A DNA stretch of 64,000 bases from assembly GCA_030268105.1 (NCBI GenBank), contig BSDZ01000014.1, positions 2,686,501 through 2,750,500 on the forward strand, read 5' to 3'. The stretch is from Volvox africanus. Its lineage: Eukaryota; Chlorophyta; Chlorophyceae; Chlamydomonadales; Volvocaceae. The notes beneath the pieces were generated by a model that saw nothing but the letters and a program-made list of their open reading frames with translations, ran no database searches and was not told the DNA's origin. Made by a program: the position numbers and the translations under genes. Below, piece after piece: positions 39,301 to 51,900 of this stretch; position 1 is the first letter of the stretch; the number at the start of each line of letters is the position of its first letter.

Positions 39301-40070
39301 CGCCAGCAGCAGCGACAGCAGCAGCAGCGGACGCTATGAGTTCAAGTCTTAGCGGTGGCGCACATAGCGCCAGCTGCAGTGCCAGCGGGGAGGTTGAACG
39401 GGCACAGGTTTCTCTTTTCCAGGAATCCCTCAACCAGAGAAGTCCTACTTGGGGTTCTGCATCCACTGACGTGGCGGGCCCAGCACCGAAACCACCGTAC
39501 CTGCATGCCGGCAGTGGCGGCAGCGGCAGTGGTGGATCGCCGGCACCGCTGCCGCCACTGCCGCCGCCGTCTATCAAAACACTGCCCAACCCTTCCACAG
39601 CCGTCCCGTCCGCCGGCGTCGGCGGCAGCGTTGGAAACCCTCGTTGGTCGCCGCGCAGCCCCGCCTCACCGTCTTGGCACATTGGATCTCCGCTCGGTCC
39701 TTACCACCAGCAGCCTCTGCAGCAGCGCAGGAGCTACTCCCTGTCCTCGCAGCCCACATCCCCACGCACCAGCCTCCACGACAGTTCCATGGGGCCTCCT
39801 AGTCCCTACTACGGCGAACCATCGGTTGCTCCGCCACCTGCTGCAGCAGCGGTCGGGACTGGGGCAGCGGCTCCGCCACGGCCTCCCTACAACTCCTCCA
39901 ATGCTAGCTCGCACCTCAGCCATTTCTCGCAAGAGCCGGTTCCCGTTCGGACGTCCCGGACCTCGCCGACAGCACCTGGAGTTGGCCCGCTGCAGCTGAA
40001 TGGGTCGTCGCTGCCCAGCGCAGCTGAAAGCGTATTTGATGGCGATGGCAGTGCTGGTACTCTTCAGTAG
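36328..40070 (+). CDS. Long Ser/Pro/Ala-rich, largely disordered protein with a polyglutamine tract, function unknown
   Basis: Two exons, 36328-38718 and 39090-40070, join in phase 0 through a clean GTAAGA donor and CACAG acceptor to about 1,123 residues. I do not recognise a domain. The start is the first in-frame ATG (MTSQSLAKLR), but it directly follows a possible acceptor (CTGCAG), so an upstream exon may exist. Visible segments are an acidic helix-like stretch (NYDYDDDSLDEEELAWDLAA, about residue 232) followed by AQDTLARALEMARSG, a basic patch (GLKGLFRLAKKAFRRST), and just after the splice junction VTAHVQSFMHYRQQQ leading into a tract of mostly Gln. The rest is Ser, Pro, Gly and Ala in short runs. 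The basic and acidic segments may be docking motifs. Such proteins are common in this algal group and evolve fast. Confidence 0.7.
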
Positions 40071-43000
40071 CGGAGCCTACGGGCTGGATAAAAACAAGCG
40101 GCGGTTCAAACCGAGTAGGTCGTCTGGTGCGCTACATGCGATTGGGCTGGGGTTGCTGTTTGGCAGGGCTAGCATATATGCCTCCCCTAGAACTGGCCTT
40201 GCCGGCTCCAGGGCTCTGCGCTGGCCTCTCTTTATTATGACGGCGTGGCTCCCAGCGGTGGCTAAGCCCAACAAAGGCCCCTGTCTCCCTCGCGGCGGTG
40301 ACGGGGGTAGTACTGGCAGTACGGGACCAGTTTTGTCGCAGCATCGCTTTCTTAAACTGAATTTCCTTCTCGTCTCCGTACCTGCAGTGGATAGTACATG
40401 TGCTGCATTTTGCTGGTATGTTATGGGTCCGCGCCGCGTGGTGTGTATATGACCTGACCTGCGGGATCTCCTTCATGTCCCTGTGCGTGTGCCTGCACCT
40501 GCACGTGTCTGCGTACCTAACTGGGATGTCTACTATGCCTTCAATTACGTCTGGTGCCAAATAAAGTGTCGGCATAGGGCCCGAGGACGGGCATGCAAAG
40601 CAGCTGGAAAATGCGAAGCTCACGCGAACATCACCAAGCAGGCCCTGAACACCGTGGGCACGGCATCAGCCGAAGACTGTGCTCTCTTCTTACAAGTATG
40701 CTTGGAAATTGGAAAGGGGGATGTCGACAGTCGCAGCTGATGCCGAATCCTGAATGGGGGAATCCTGAACGGCTTCGGCAGGTTTAGTAAAACCGAGCCA
40801 CGAAAGAGGCTGAGGAGTATGCCGATGGACTATCGATTGAGCGTGCGCTGGGCCCCGGGGTGCTGATAGTAGGTTGCCGGCGATCCCGGGGCGCGTGTGG
40901 CCGGCCGATGAGGCTGGGTCTTATCATTCTTGTATATAACTGACCAGCGTATGGCAGGACGACAATGTATTAGGCCGGAAGAAAAGCAGGCGATTCTTAG
41001 CGGCTTCCTATCTTAAACGTTTTCGACGTTCTTAAAGGTCACGTGTGGGGGGTGCACGAATGGGGGCAAAGTAGGGATTGGGACGGCCGAGTGGGAGCCT
41101 GACCTGGCCTGGTGAGATGTATTTGTGAGTGTTGTGCAGCGCAGTGAGGCAGCAGGACGTGCGACGTGTAAGTCGAAGGTCATATCTGCAGTCTGTATGG
41201 TCCTGTAGGGACGCGATTGCTGTCTTCATATGATTCCACAACTCTATTTATCAGGATTAATTTATTATGTTATCTCCAGCCTCGATATTCGTAATTTTGG
41301 GGGAGGGGTCAGGCTGGCATCGCAACCGTGACACGCACGTGACACAGTGGCGCGCCCTGTCGCGGCGGATTCACTTAATTGGGATGAGGCATCAGCCAAG
41401 CTTCGTTATGTGAATGTGAATCTAGCGGTTGAACGACGACGAGATTCTTAAGTAGTCGTGTGCATTTGGTACTGGACTCGTCTCGGGATTCAGCTTCGTT
41501 CAGGCTTTTAGGTTCGGGTTCCATGCAGCCAGGAAACATGTGCGCTTGCGTCCTGATGGGGGACAACATTCATGCTTTGATCCCCTGGAATTGCTTAGTA
41601 GGATGGAAATTGTGTGTATACATGTGCCAGTGCGGACTTGGTCGCTAAGGGGTCGGCGCGGCTGCTATATAGCGGTGCCTAGCACTGGGATCTGAACGTA
41701 AGCCTCTCGGTTGGATTCTAGGAAAAAGACGATGCGGTACGATGATGGAGGAAATCGAATGCGGGACCTTTGCCAAGCGCCAAGGACGGTGATGGTGGCG
41801 GTGGCGATGGAAATGGCGGTGAATGTGGCAGCCCATATGCCAGGGTGCAGGGGTTACCTCGTGCACGGGGCCTTGCGTGATCGTCATGCTGAGTTGCGCG
41901 GTGTGCGCGAGGGTCAGCCTTCCTGGGGCGCGGGCAATTCTTAATGGGGGGCCATATGGGCAGGCGCGCTCGAGGTGCCACATGGAGCGGCATTATGAGT
42001 GCTCATCACGGATACTGTGACGCACGCAACCGTGTGACAATGCTTGTATCAATGTGTGTGTGAGCGATGGACGGACAGATGGATGGATGATGATGAAGAT
42101 ACGGGCACGACAAAGGCGCGGACGTCACAAAGCCTTGTCTGAGGCTGGCTTCAAGGGGGGGGAGGCGCGCAGGTTCTATTGTTGCTACTGAGGCTACTGT
42201 TCTTGCCCCTACTTGTTAGTTGCCCGGTTGCTTGTTGGGCGTTAGATTTCATCGACAGTGACGGACTGCGCCTGCTGTGTTGGGCAGCAGCAGCAGCAGG
42301 AGTGGTGAGATCGTGGGGTTCTCAGGCTGAGGCCCGTAGATGGGGAGGTGATGCGCATCGCCGTCCTGACTGGGCGGCGGTGACCGTTGGACTGAGGCGC
42401 CACCGTGGGATATGGATGAAGCCGTCAGTGGCGCCGATGTAATATGGGAGGGTGGATGGCAGTATGGGTGGCAACTGCAGTGGTGGTGTTTGCAGTGACA
42501 CCGTCGGGTGCACTCGATTGGTCTTGTGTGGAGAAGGGGGATGTATAGGCTGCAGAACCGTCATTGGGAATGGAAACCGCAGGCACGTACTCTCATGTAC
42601 GCCTTGTAGATTTTGCGACCAGGACGTTATTGACTTGCCATTATAACGCTCTATTTGTTACCGTGGGGACGTATGAACTGAATTGCCGTCTGCCATGCAT
42701 GGTGTCCCGTATATAGATCTATCGGCCCAACGTTTTGGTGCAAGGTGGTGCTTTTACTATATATGTATATAGCTCGGGTCGTCCGAATCTTAGTGCCGTG
42801 TTAATGTTCGCTATGGGAAGGGGAATCAGCTTTGCCTGTATTCGTTTGTTGGTCATGAGCGGCAGCAATGACCGTGCGTGTACCCCGGTCTGGGCGGTGA
42901 TGCAATCTGGCACTGCATTTGGATTTGTGCTTTATGACGTGCATATTGGTGTAAATGTGCGTTGCATGGCAGATCCCCTGAGGCCCTGGACCGCGCCGTG

Positions 43001-44603
43001 GTTTTGGAGCCGGTTACTGAAGATGTCTGTTGGTACCATGCCCCTTCGTATGAATACTTTTTCCGTTATCATTACGAATTCTTCATAAAGCTACGGCATT
43101 AATGTCGTACTGGGACGTGTACTGAACCCTTGCCTTGCGCTTGGACCATTAGGAAGTGCTACCGAACTATCCCGACCCCATACCTGTACCTGTGGCTACG
43201 ACACCCGTTGATAACAAGGGATTTGTTTTGGATGTTGGCCGACTACTACATGTAGGCCCTACTACACGCGGGTGAATTTGCAACGGACTGGTCGTACATC
43301 TTTTTGCAGCCTTCCAACCTTTTAAAGACCGCATCCCTGTCAACACGAGCTCAAGCTCGAGTACATGAGCAAACTCATCCGCCTGTGGGGATGCAGCACC
43401 CATGTCTTACAGCGCCATGTGCTGATCCCCGCTCAATAAGACCTTGTCCCACTCAACCCGGAGCACGGAACCCATCCCAATAGATCCACCGGGTATCTGA
43501 TCCCTTCAGCGGCCACAATGACAGTCGATGACCTTTGAACCGCCAAAGGCTTCGAGCATCTGCCCAAAACCTTTCAAAGCTATCATGGTCTTAGCTAGAC
43601 CCTTGCCCATATCCATATTTGCCATGCCCCTGTCCCTGCCCCATGCCCGGTGTGCATCTCCGGTGTACGGCAACACCTGCGGCCGCGCGGACGGGGCGAC
43701 ACTACCCGGGTACGTATGTATGTGGCACATTTGCCGAGCCGCATGCCAATACCGCTTCGTAAGGAAAGCTGAAAGCGCTTTCGAACATTATGGTACTGGA
43801 AATCGGGAAATCGTGCTGAGACGCGGTAGGCCACCTGTTTGTCGAAAAAGCGCTTGAGGAACGTCAAGAACAGCCCTGAGGCGTAGTGCATTTTGTAGAT
43901 TAGGCAGAGCGCCTTTTGTTCTTAGAGGACGTAAATGGGGACTGCCAGCTTGGTTGTATTCATGAATTGCTCATAACTTTTTCCAAGACAGGCAAAAGAG
44001 AATCTTATACTAAATGCATGCACACCCTTTACGGACGGTGATTCTTCCGATACCTTCTGGTCAGCACGAGGGCAAGTTGATGAACTCGTCTTTAGGTGAG
44101 CTTATTGAAAATAAATTTATTTTTTAGTTGTGAAATATTTTGTATCCAACTACTATCCAGATTCGTAAATTTTAATGAATGCAAAGTTCGCATAAGAACA
44201 GGCTTGGCTTATGGTAGTTCTTAAGAACGGCGCATCTCGCCCTATATATGGAATCAGGGAAAAACTCCCGCCAATTTCTTAATAGTCCCGTAACCAGGGA
44301 ACCCCAAACGGAATCCAAGGTATCCCGCCCGACGGACCTTTTTGTACGACGCATCGATTATCGAGTGGCTGTAGCGACGATCGAGCTAAAGTGATTAAAC
44401 AAGTAAAAGGTTCGTGACTGGATTAAAACAAAAGAAGTAGTGATATTTTTATATTATTTAACCTAGGTAGACTCAGGGCGTTATATTTGTTATAGTCTTG
44501 TATTTTGGGGAGGCTGGCAAGCTTGACGGGCCCTGCGTATTTTCCGATAGCTGAAATTTTTAATAATCACAATGTAAAATTCTTAACAAAATAGTTAACA
44601 GAG
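40071..44603. other. 4.5 kb without a supported gene
   Basis: The left part, rich in G and T with TGTG-type sequence, looks like a long 3' untranslated region of the preceding gene; TGTAA occurs at 42438-42442. One exon-like piece (40605-40695, ending before a GTATGC donor) lacks partners. From about 43900 the sequence becomes AT-rich up to the FAD oxidase start. Frames at 43506-43891 on the minus strand show no family resemblance. Confidence 0.35.
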
Positions 44604-46172
44604 ATGACTTCAGGCAGCTGTCTCGGAAAACACTGTCAGAACGGTCCGTTTTGCAGTCTGCTAATCTTAGCAGCCCTCGCATGCATCGTTAATATCACAA
44701 GTGCCGCATTCTGCGCGCCAATACCCAACTCAGACTGTTGGCCGACCAAGTCTGCCTTTGCGGTGTGGTTATCAAAGCTCGGAGGCCGTACCTCAGTGTT
44801 CCTGCCTGAGAGGAATGGAGACGTTTTCCTAGCAGAATCAACGACTATGAATACACTTAAGAGCAGCTTCCCTTCTATCATCGTCGTTCCTGGGACGGAA
44901 AGCGACCTCCGCTTGGCGATAAAGTTTGCTGTCAGGAACCGAATCCGAATCCTTATGCGCTGTTCAGGAAATGATTTCAACGGCAGAAGTACAGGACGTG
45001 GTGCGATGATCATCAAAACCAGTCGGTTAAACAACGTGAGCTATGCTTCCGAGGCGCAAACCGTCACCTTTAGCGCCGGCGCAACACATGCAGATATTTA
45101 CAGTGCCCTTGCTCCTTATGGACGGCTTTACGTCGGTGCTCAATCAAAAGGCGTCTGCGCGGCGGGTTGCCTGGCTGGTGGTTGTCACAGCGTTCTATCC
45201 CGCCAGTATGGACTCGGCATCGACAGCATTTTGAAGATACGCTTCATGCTTTTCAACGGCACCATGCTGACGCTTAACCGCACAAGCAATGACGACCTCT
45301 TTCATGCGTTCCTCGGCGCCGGTCAAAACGCCTTCGGGGTCGCCGTCTCTTTTACAGCCCGGACTTATCCCGCACCGGCGCGCATTTACGTTATTGATGC
45401 GTTGCTCAGCGTTTTGGACCCCGTCGCTCCCGACCCAGATCAGACCTGGCCGAATCTGATGTCAACGTTCTTCCTGAACACTACCTGGTTTGATAGCATG
45501 CCTCGGGAGCTAGCTGGCAACATCAACGTTGACGGTGGAATCGTGTCCATCAAGTTCTTCTATTCAGGGCTCAACTTCAACTCTGCGTTCCGAGCCTTAC
45601 AACCGCTGCTGACGTCCAACTACGCCCTCCATGTTGAACCAGCTGCAAACTACACCGATATGTACCAGGCGGTCGAGGCGAACACGCCGCCTGTTAGCGA
45701 CATCTGGGCGCGCAAGTTCATCACAAACGGATTCGTGCCGGCTGGTGACCCATGGGTCTTGGACGCCTTGGCAACCCTAATCGTAAAAGAGAAGCCCCGC
45801 ATGCGGCTCCGGTTTGTGTTCGGAGGAGCTGTCGCGGAGGGAACGATTGGGACAGTGCCCTCAGGGATGCGAACAGCTATGTACGAGGCAGTTTTTGACC
45901 AGGTCTGGTTTGACCCGGCAGAAGACCAAGAACGGATGCAGTACGTGTCCCGTTTCTTGCCGGACCTGTACGATTTCGCTGTTGCGTCCTACAGCAATGA
46001 ATTTACATCTTGGAGTACATTGTTCAACGTACCGGGAGACTGGAAGATTCGGTTCTTCTCAAATTATGATTGGCTACTTGAAGTGAAAGACAAATACGAC
46101 CCTTGCAATTTATTCACGGCCAAGTACGGTGTGGGGTCCGACTTGCCGCAGGCCACGTGCGAATTCGAGTAG
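44604..46172 (+). CDS. Secreted FAD-linked oxidase, berberine-bridge-enzyme-like, intronless
   Basis: One uninterrupted frame of 522 codons. The N-terminus has a hydrophobic signal-like stretch (LLILAALACIVNITSAA, about 19-35), suggesting secretion. The FAD-binding PCMH fold is visible: IIVVPGTESDLRLAIKFA (about 92-109), the segment CSGNDFNGRSTGRG (120-133), VTFSAGATHADIYSAL, then CLAGGCHSVLSRQYGLGID (189-207). The C-terminal BBE segment ends in YDPCNLFTAKYGVGSD, the usual NLF-type motif of this family. These enzymes oxidise alcohols, sugars or alkaloids using oxygen. Oddities: the His that normally binds FAD covalently (GHD in relatives) is Asn123 here; several Cys lie near the second attachment position (Cys184, 189, 194); there is no intron in an intron-rich region; and the 5' half uses A/T at third codon positions more than ATPC does. 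Fungal or bacterial origin is possible. The substrate is unknown. Confidence 0.85.
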   Translation: MTSGSCLGKHCQNGPFCSLLILAALACIVNITSAAFCAPIPNSDCWPTKSAFAVWLSKLGGRTSVFLPERNGDVFLAESTTMNTLKSSFPSIIVVPGTESDLRLAIKFAVRNRIRILMRCSGNDFNGRSTGRGAMIIKTSRLNNVSYASEAQTVTFSAGATHADIYSALAPYGRLYVGAQSKGVCAAGCLAGGCHSVLSRQYGLGIDSILKIRFMLFNGTMLTLNRTSNDDLFHAFLGAGQNAFGVAVSFTARTYPAPARIYVIDALLSVLDPVAPDPDQTWPNLMSTFFLNTTWFDSMPRELAGNINVDGGIVSIKFFYSGLNFNSAFRALQPLLTSNYALHVEPAANYTDMYQAVEANTPPVSDIWARKFITNGFVPAGDPWVLDALATLIVKEKPRMRLRFVFGGAVAEGTIGTVPSGMRTAMYEAVFDQVWFDPAEDQERMQYVSRFLPDLYDFAVASYSNEFTSWSTLFNVPGDWKIRFFSNYDWLLEVKDKYDPCNLFTAKYGVGSDLPQATCEFE

Positions 46173-46919
46173 ACACTCCCCCTCCCCACCGCTGCGTACA
46201 AGTGGCCCCCTTACACGAGGAGCTCTCGAAGGCTGTAGTTCCCAATCATGCATAAGAGCGTTGCTGTAGATGAGGCCAGGTTATGACCCAAGGGCGCAGG
46301 GGGGCGCTTTAGGCGCTCAGCCGCCTTGAGATTCCAGATGCGGCAAGTTAGGGTGCCAACCGTGCGGGATGCTGAGGCGGAAGCTATTTATCTAACTGAT
46401 GAAGTGCATGACATACAGGACGTGCGCCTCATCTTCTTTTCATGTTGCGTAGTTTAAGTGTAGTGTGGGAAAATGGCCATGCATTCCACCATGAGTTGGC
46501 GACGCCGCATGCTACACGACATGGAGCGAGCGGCACCGTGAGAGAGGGACTGTGAGGAGGAATTGCTATGCGAGGGCTTTGCTGCCGTAGAAGGCATTTT
46601 GGAGCGCCCGGGGGTACGCTTCCCCTGCCAGGACAGCCCGAAGGGGAGGGCGTTGAAGACGGCGGATGCTAGGGACAAGTCCCCAAAGATACTTCTGACG
46701 ACCATGCATCCACTAACACCAAGATTGGAAGTCAGTTTAGATCAGCGTTTGGGCCATGGACGTGAGTGACAGTGCTAACTTCGATGCACGTGTGAGGTGC
46801 AGACATGTTGGCATTACTGAGCAAGTGCAGTCCTTATATGACCCTGAGGATAAGTGGTGGTGATGTGGAGACCGAGGCATCTGAATGCCAGCCAGCTCGC
46901 GAACGGGACGTGGAAGAAG

Positions 46920-46963
<44 letters not shown>

Positions 46964-48992
46964 GGGGGTGGTGTTGGTGGTGTTGGTGGTGTGGTGTGTG
47001 TATGTGTATTTGTTTGCACATGGACGACATAATGTTGATCCATGTACTCTATGACTATTTACTACTTTTGGCGCAGTGTGCTACGGGGGCATTTGTGTAC
47101 GGCACCAGTTGGCCTGCGGGGTGGTTGGCGGTTTGCTGTCAGAACAAACTCCAAAACATTAAGGCAAGTGGCGTACAGCAGCACATGACCACCATCACCC
47201 GCACTACATGAGCGGACGAATGCCGTATTATGCCACGACATAGAGCGGCACATGGGTCTTAACTTAGTCCCGCCAATTTTACGATTCTATGGAAGCATTG
47301 CTTGGAAGTCACCTGTATTATGGGCGGGCAGAGATAGGTGGACAAAAGTCGGCCGGCAGATATGGTCGGCTGCATTTTTTTCCGGTGGATGCTACGGATA
47401 TGTCCACCCGCCTCATTTTGCTTGCATCGTATACGTATATTTGTTTCTGGATGCTGTACCAGGCTAGGGGTTGCAGGTTTTCGGATCATCCGTCGTGCTG
47501 CCAGGGAAGTGCTGCAAGGCACCATACAGCGCCGAGGTTATGTCTTAGAAACCCTATCCTACAACGCTGTTGCTGCCGAAGTCACATTGGGCAGTGACGA
47601 ATTGTTATTGGCTGGCTCACTGGATTTTGTTTAAGCCGTCGCTGTCGTCTCGGAGTTTCCCAAGCCTTACTAGCGCCAACGAGTAAGGCTGGCTCAACTA
47701 GCAATGAGGTTTTAGGCGCATTTAAGCTGGTCAGGGACAAATGGAGCACGTCGTGATGGAGGGTATGCGGAAGCCCCAACCCCCTCAGAATGACACACCT
47801 TGCTGGCGGCTAGTCACGGAATTGATGCGCGGGAAACAGAGGCTCGCGCACTCCTCGTCAAGTCATCGCCTATGATGTGTTGAACGGAACATGGAGTGCG
47901 GCGGTCTTTTCTTCGGAGCTGGGAACGAAGCCAGTCGGGACGGTCGTGTTACGGTCGTGCCTGTTGCGTTTTTACGGCTCAGATTCCAGTTTATGGCGTT
48001 CGGCTTCTTTGCCCTGCGTCGCTTGGCTTTGCATGTGCGCAGAGCGTCCACAGCCTCTTTACGATTGGGCGTTGCCGTCCTGGGAGATGAGGATGAGGTG
48101 GTGATTTCTCGAGGACGGCGGCGGCGGCGGCGGCATGGCGGTACATGGCTTAACGGCTGAGGGAACGGAGGACTTCCTGGGTTGGCCCCGGTCTGAAGAA
48201 AAGAATTATTGACAGCTCAGACTGCAACTGCCGTTAAGTCACACCGCTGGCGTGGTTGGATTGGGTGGCGACTTATGTGGCGCAATAAGATCACAAGCAC
48301 CCGGGTGTGATGAATCACCCAAAATGAGAGCTGTTTGATGAATACGGCGGTGCTCAGGAGCTGGACGCACGCTGGTTCAAACACTCCACAGCTGTGCCTG
48401 AACTATATACACTTGTAATGCAATATATGAAGTTTAGGCGTTTTTGTATGGCCGTTTCTCCTGCATAATAAAGAGAGTCCAGTGTGAAAATATTAGGTCG
48501 TGCTTGATGTTCTACACTGCCAAAACCAGGATTGCCACAGACCCTTTCTTGTAGAGGCGTTCTCCTTGGGCCGTTTCTCATACGCTGAGGGAGAGCGTCA
48601 ACCTGTATGTGCTCGTCCTTCCCGGCAGGGGGGGCGTGTCAAAGGCTCGTCCCTTTCCTCGGCTATACAACGAAACTAACGACCGCACCGTAAACATGTA
48701 ACCTAACCAAGCGGGTGCGTCCTACTGTCCTTGCCTCCTTGTTCCTTCCTCGACTTACCGAAACCTTTGAAGAGGATTGGAGTAATAAACCTACTGTAAC
48801 ACGATAATTGTACTGACATGACAATATTCATGTTAATGCAAGGTAGATGAAGACCTACTCATCAAACTGAGGACCTGTAAATGAAAGCATGAGTATAACG
48901 AGAGAAAAAATCAAGATTTATATATTAAAATCGCTATAGGTTGATCTCTTGCAAGGCACGGCCGACGGAAAGGACTGGCATTTTGCGTTAAC
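46173..48992. other. 2.8 kb without a supported gene
   Basis: Open frames on both strands (for example 46454-46705 minus and 47289-47634 plus) lack family motifs and splice-linked neighbours. The stretch includes a GTT microsatellite. The right end should contain the promoter of the hydrolase gene; 48780-48930 is AT-rich. Confidence 0.4.
46919..46963. repeat. GTT trinucleotide microsatellite, 15 copies
   Basis: Fifteen uninterrupted GTT units followed by a GGT/TGG-rich stretch to about 47005. Confidence 0.97.
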
Positions 48993-51900
48993 ATGGGTCG
49001 TTTCAGCTACGTTGCATCTCCTTCAGCTTTAGCGTCGTTGAGGTCCACGAGTTTTCTGTCATCTTCGCTATTGCATCAGCTCCAGCAAACGCGCAGCACC
49101 TCCCTCCTGTCGTACGAGGAAGTCTCAGCCGGGTCGCCAACTGCCGAGCACCCAGTAAGGGAACCGCGCTCAAAACACCGCGTAGGATCAACGAATCATC
49201 TTATCACCACCTCAGTACATAACGTATTATAGCATGAGCGCCCGGTCGCCCTGCTTTGCGTTACTCACAAGTTTGTAAAGCCGCATCACAAATCCAACCA
49301 CTAGCTCGCACCAACCCCACTCCTCCAGGTGCCCTGCACATCACCTTGATTATAACCCTACTCGCCCCAACCGCTTACATCTCCAAAGCCCCTCTATTAC
49401 CCATAAACCGCCTTTCCAGACCGCTCGGCCCAGCCGCACCCTCTTCGTCCTTCACGGCCTCCTTGGCTGCGGTCGCAACTGGCGCTCATGGGCCCGACGT
49501 TTGGTGGAGGAGGCAGCCGCCAGAAATCCACCGGAGGGTGGTCCCTGGCGGGCACTCCTGCTGGACCTGCGATGCCATGGGGCCAGCACCCGCAAGTGGG
49601 TATTTCATTTGTGTCCTAACAAAGGGGGGAGAGAGAAACGACTTTACCGGCGCCTGGACACGCCGCAGGTTAGGCGAAGCTTAGGCGCTTTGGCAGTACG
49701 GGGCCGACAGAGAAAGAAAGTCAAGTCTGTAATTTCCAGACCCGTGCGCGAGTCAGCCTTCATTTGCTCCACTACCCAAGGCTGGCCATGCCGCCCTCAA
49801 AACGCATACCCCACATGCTTATCGGCGCTGCAGTACAGCCCTGAATTGGGACTAGAATCAGAGGCCCATATGCCCACTTGCTGAGCATGCTTCTCTTTCA
49901 CCTCCTCCTTCGGCTTTCCATCTTCCAACCTTAATCCCCTCACAGGTCCGGGCTGCACCCGCCCAACAACATGCTGTCCGCGGCGGAGGACGTGGCCAGT
50001 CTGATCCGACACGTGGTGGGGTGAGTTGCGCTGTTTGGAAAGAAATGCGCACATTGGGGTCCATTGGCACACGGCCGCGTAGACCACAAAACCAGGTCAT
50101 GAGTACCTGGCTCTCTTCCCTCAATAGCTGCTTACAGGTTTCCATGTTCTTGTAGTGGTCGTAGGATCGATGCCTTAACTCGCAGATAACAGACTTAACA
50201 ACAACCCTACGATAAGAAACTGCCCTTTCCTTATTTTGTCAAGAGCATGAATGTGACTGCGAGTTAATGATCTGCGAGTTAATAACCATACCTTACATAC
50301 CAAAGGCTGTTCGTGAACAGGAGGGAGCGGGCATTGGGGCTCTGTGTATTCCAGCGTGGAGGAGTCTAATATGGTCGGTTAGAAAGGTAGTTGATAACAA
50401 CAGCAAGATTGTCACATTTGTAAAGGATCGTCGCCATCCTGATGTGGCGCTGCACGCGTTTGGGAAAAATAGTTCGGTGGCCGTTCCGGTCAAGAAGAGG
50501 AGGAAGAGGAGGTGTACAGGAGGGGAGGTGTTGAAAAAATGGAGGTAGAGAGCGAGGAAAAACAGAACGCGAGCAAGATGGCTTCCACGGCCCCCTCCCT
50601 TCCCCTCCTCTATTTTCCGGTTCCCGTCTGCATTCTGCCGTACTTGCTCAGATCCGAAACCCCTGGGGCCGTATTGGGGCACTCCATGGGCGGCAAGGTG
50701 GCGCTGGCGCTGCTGCAGCAGGCGGCAGCAGCCCGCGCTGCCGCCGCCAACCCCGCTGTTGGGGCTGCCGCTCAAATCCAACCGCCGTCGCCGTCGCCGT
50801 CGCCGCCAACCGGACAGCAGCATGTGCGGCGCCGCGTGGCGACGGAGTCGGACTCAGCGGCTGCAGCCATTCGGATTATCGGGGCTACTGCAGGTGCAGC
50901 GGTGGCGCAATGGTGTGCGCCGCCTCGCCAGCTATGGGTCTTGGACTCGCAGCCGGGGCTGGTGGCGGCGGAACAAGACGGCGGGACGGGCATATCACGG
51001 GTATTAAACATCGTGCACGTGAGTATGGCAATTACCATTGGTGTTTGATGGTTGATGCATTTAGGGTAGGTTAGTTTGGCTCGGCCTTATCCCAATATTT
51101 TAGATGCATCCACTGCTTCAGGCCTGAGCCTTTCCCAGACCTAGACCTAATGTGCCCTCCCCTAATGTTTCCTTTCCCAGATATCACGACTCTCAAACCC
51201 TCTCCTCTCCTGTCCGCCTCCTCACACCCGCATAAGGATTCATAGGCAGCTGATGGGTTCCCGTGACCAGGTTCATTGCCTTTCCCACGGTGCTTGCGGT
51301 ACTCCCTGTGCCCTGCGCCGCGGGCAAAGCTCCAGACCGTATCCAGAGCACACACGTGCGAGCCCTTCCATCTTCGTACACTCCCCGCCCTTCCATCCGC
51401 AATGCCTCGTTTACGCCGCAACAGTCGGTGCCACTTCCCATACCCAGCCGAGCTTGGCTCCTCCGGCACCTCCGCGACCGGGGCCTTGGCGACGCATTCG
51501 CGAACTGGCTGGCGAGCAACCTGGTGCATGTGCCAGCTCCGCCAGCAGCACATTACCAGCACCCTGCGTCAATGTCTTCGGGACATGATGGGCCGTCCCT
51601 CCAACCCCACAATCACAAATTACTGCTTCACCAGCACCATAGCGAAGACCACCAACAGCAACATCAACAGGAGCAGCAGTATCCACGCCACGGTACGCGT
51701 ATCCTCGACGGGTTGCGGTCCCAACAAAAACAAAAAGGCGCGGGATCGACGGGGCTACAGGGGGGAGGCAGCAACAGCGGCAGCGGCGGCGTAGGGCCCT
51801 TTGCTTGGTCATTCGACATCCAGTGCGCCGGCGCGATGTACATGTCGTACAGGTGAGCAACGGTTGACGCATTAGAGTAGCTTCAATGCTAATTTCCGTG

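Noticed and set aside
43506..43891. Overlapping minus-strand frames suggestive of a small gene
   Set aside because: Two frames over the same low-complexity DNA with no recognised motif and no splice continuity.
47289..47634. Two overlapping plus-strand frames of about 100 codons
   Set aside because: No family resemblance, no consistent splice links, and mutually exclusive frames.
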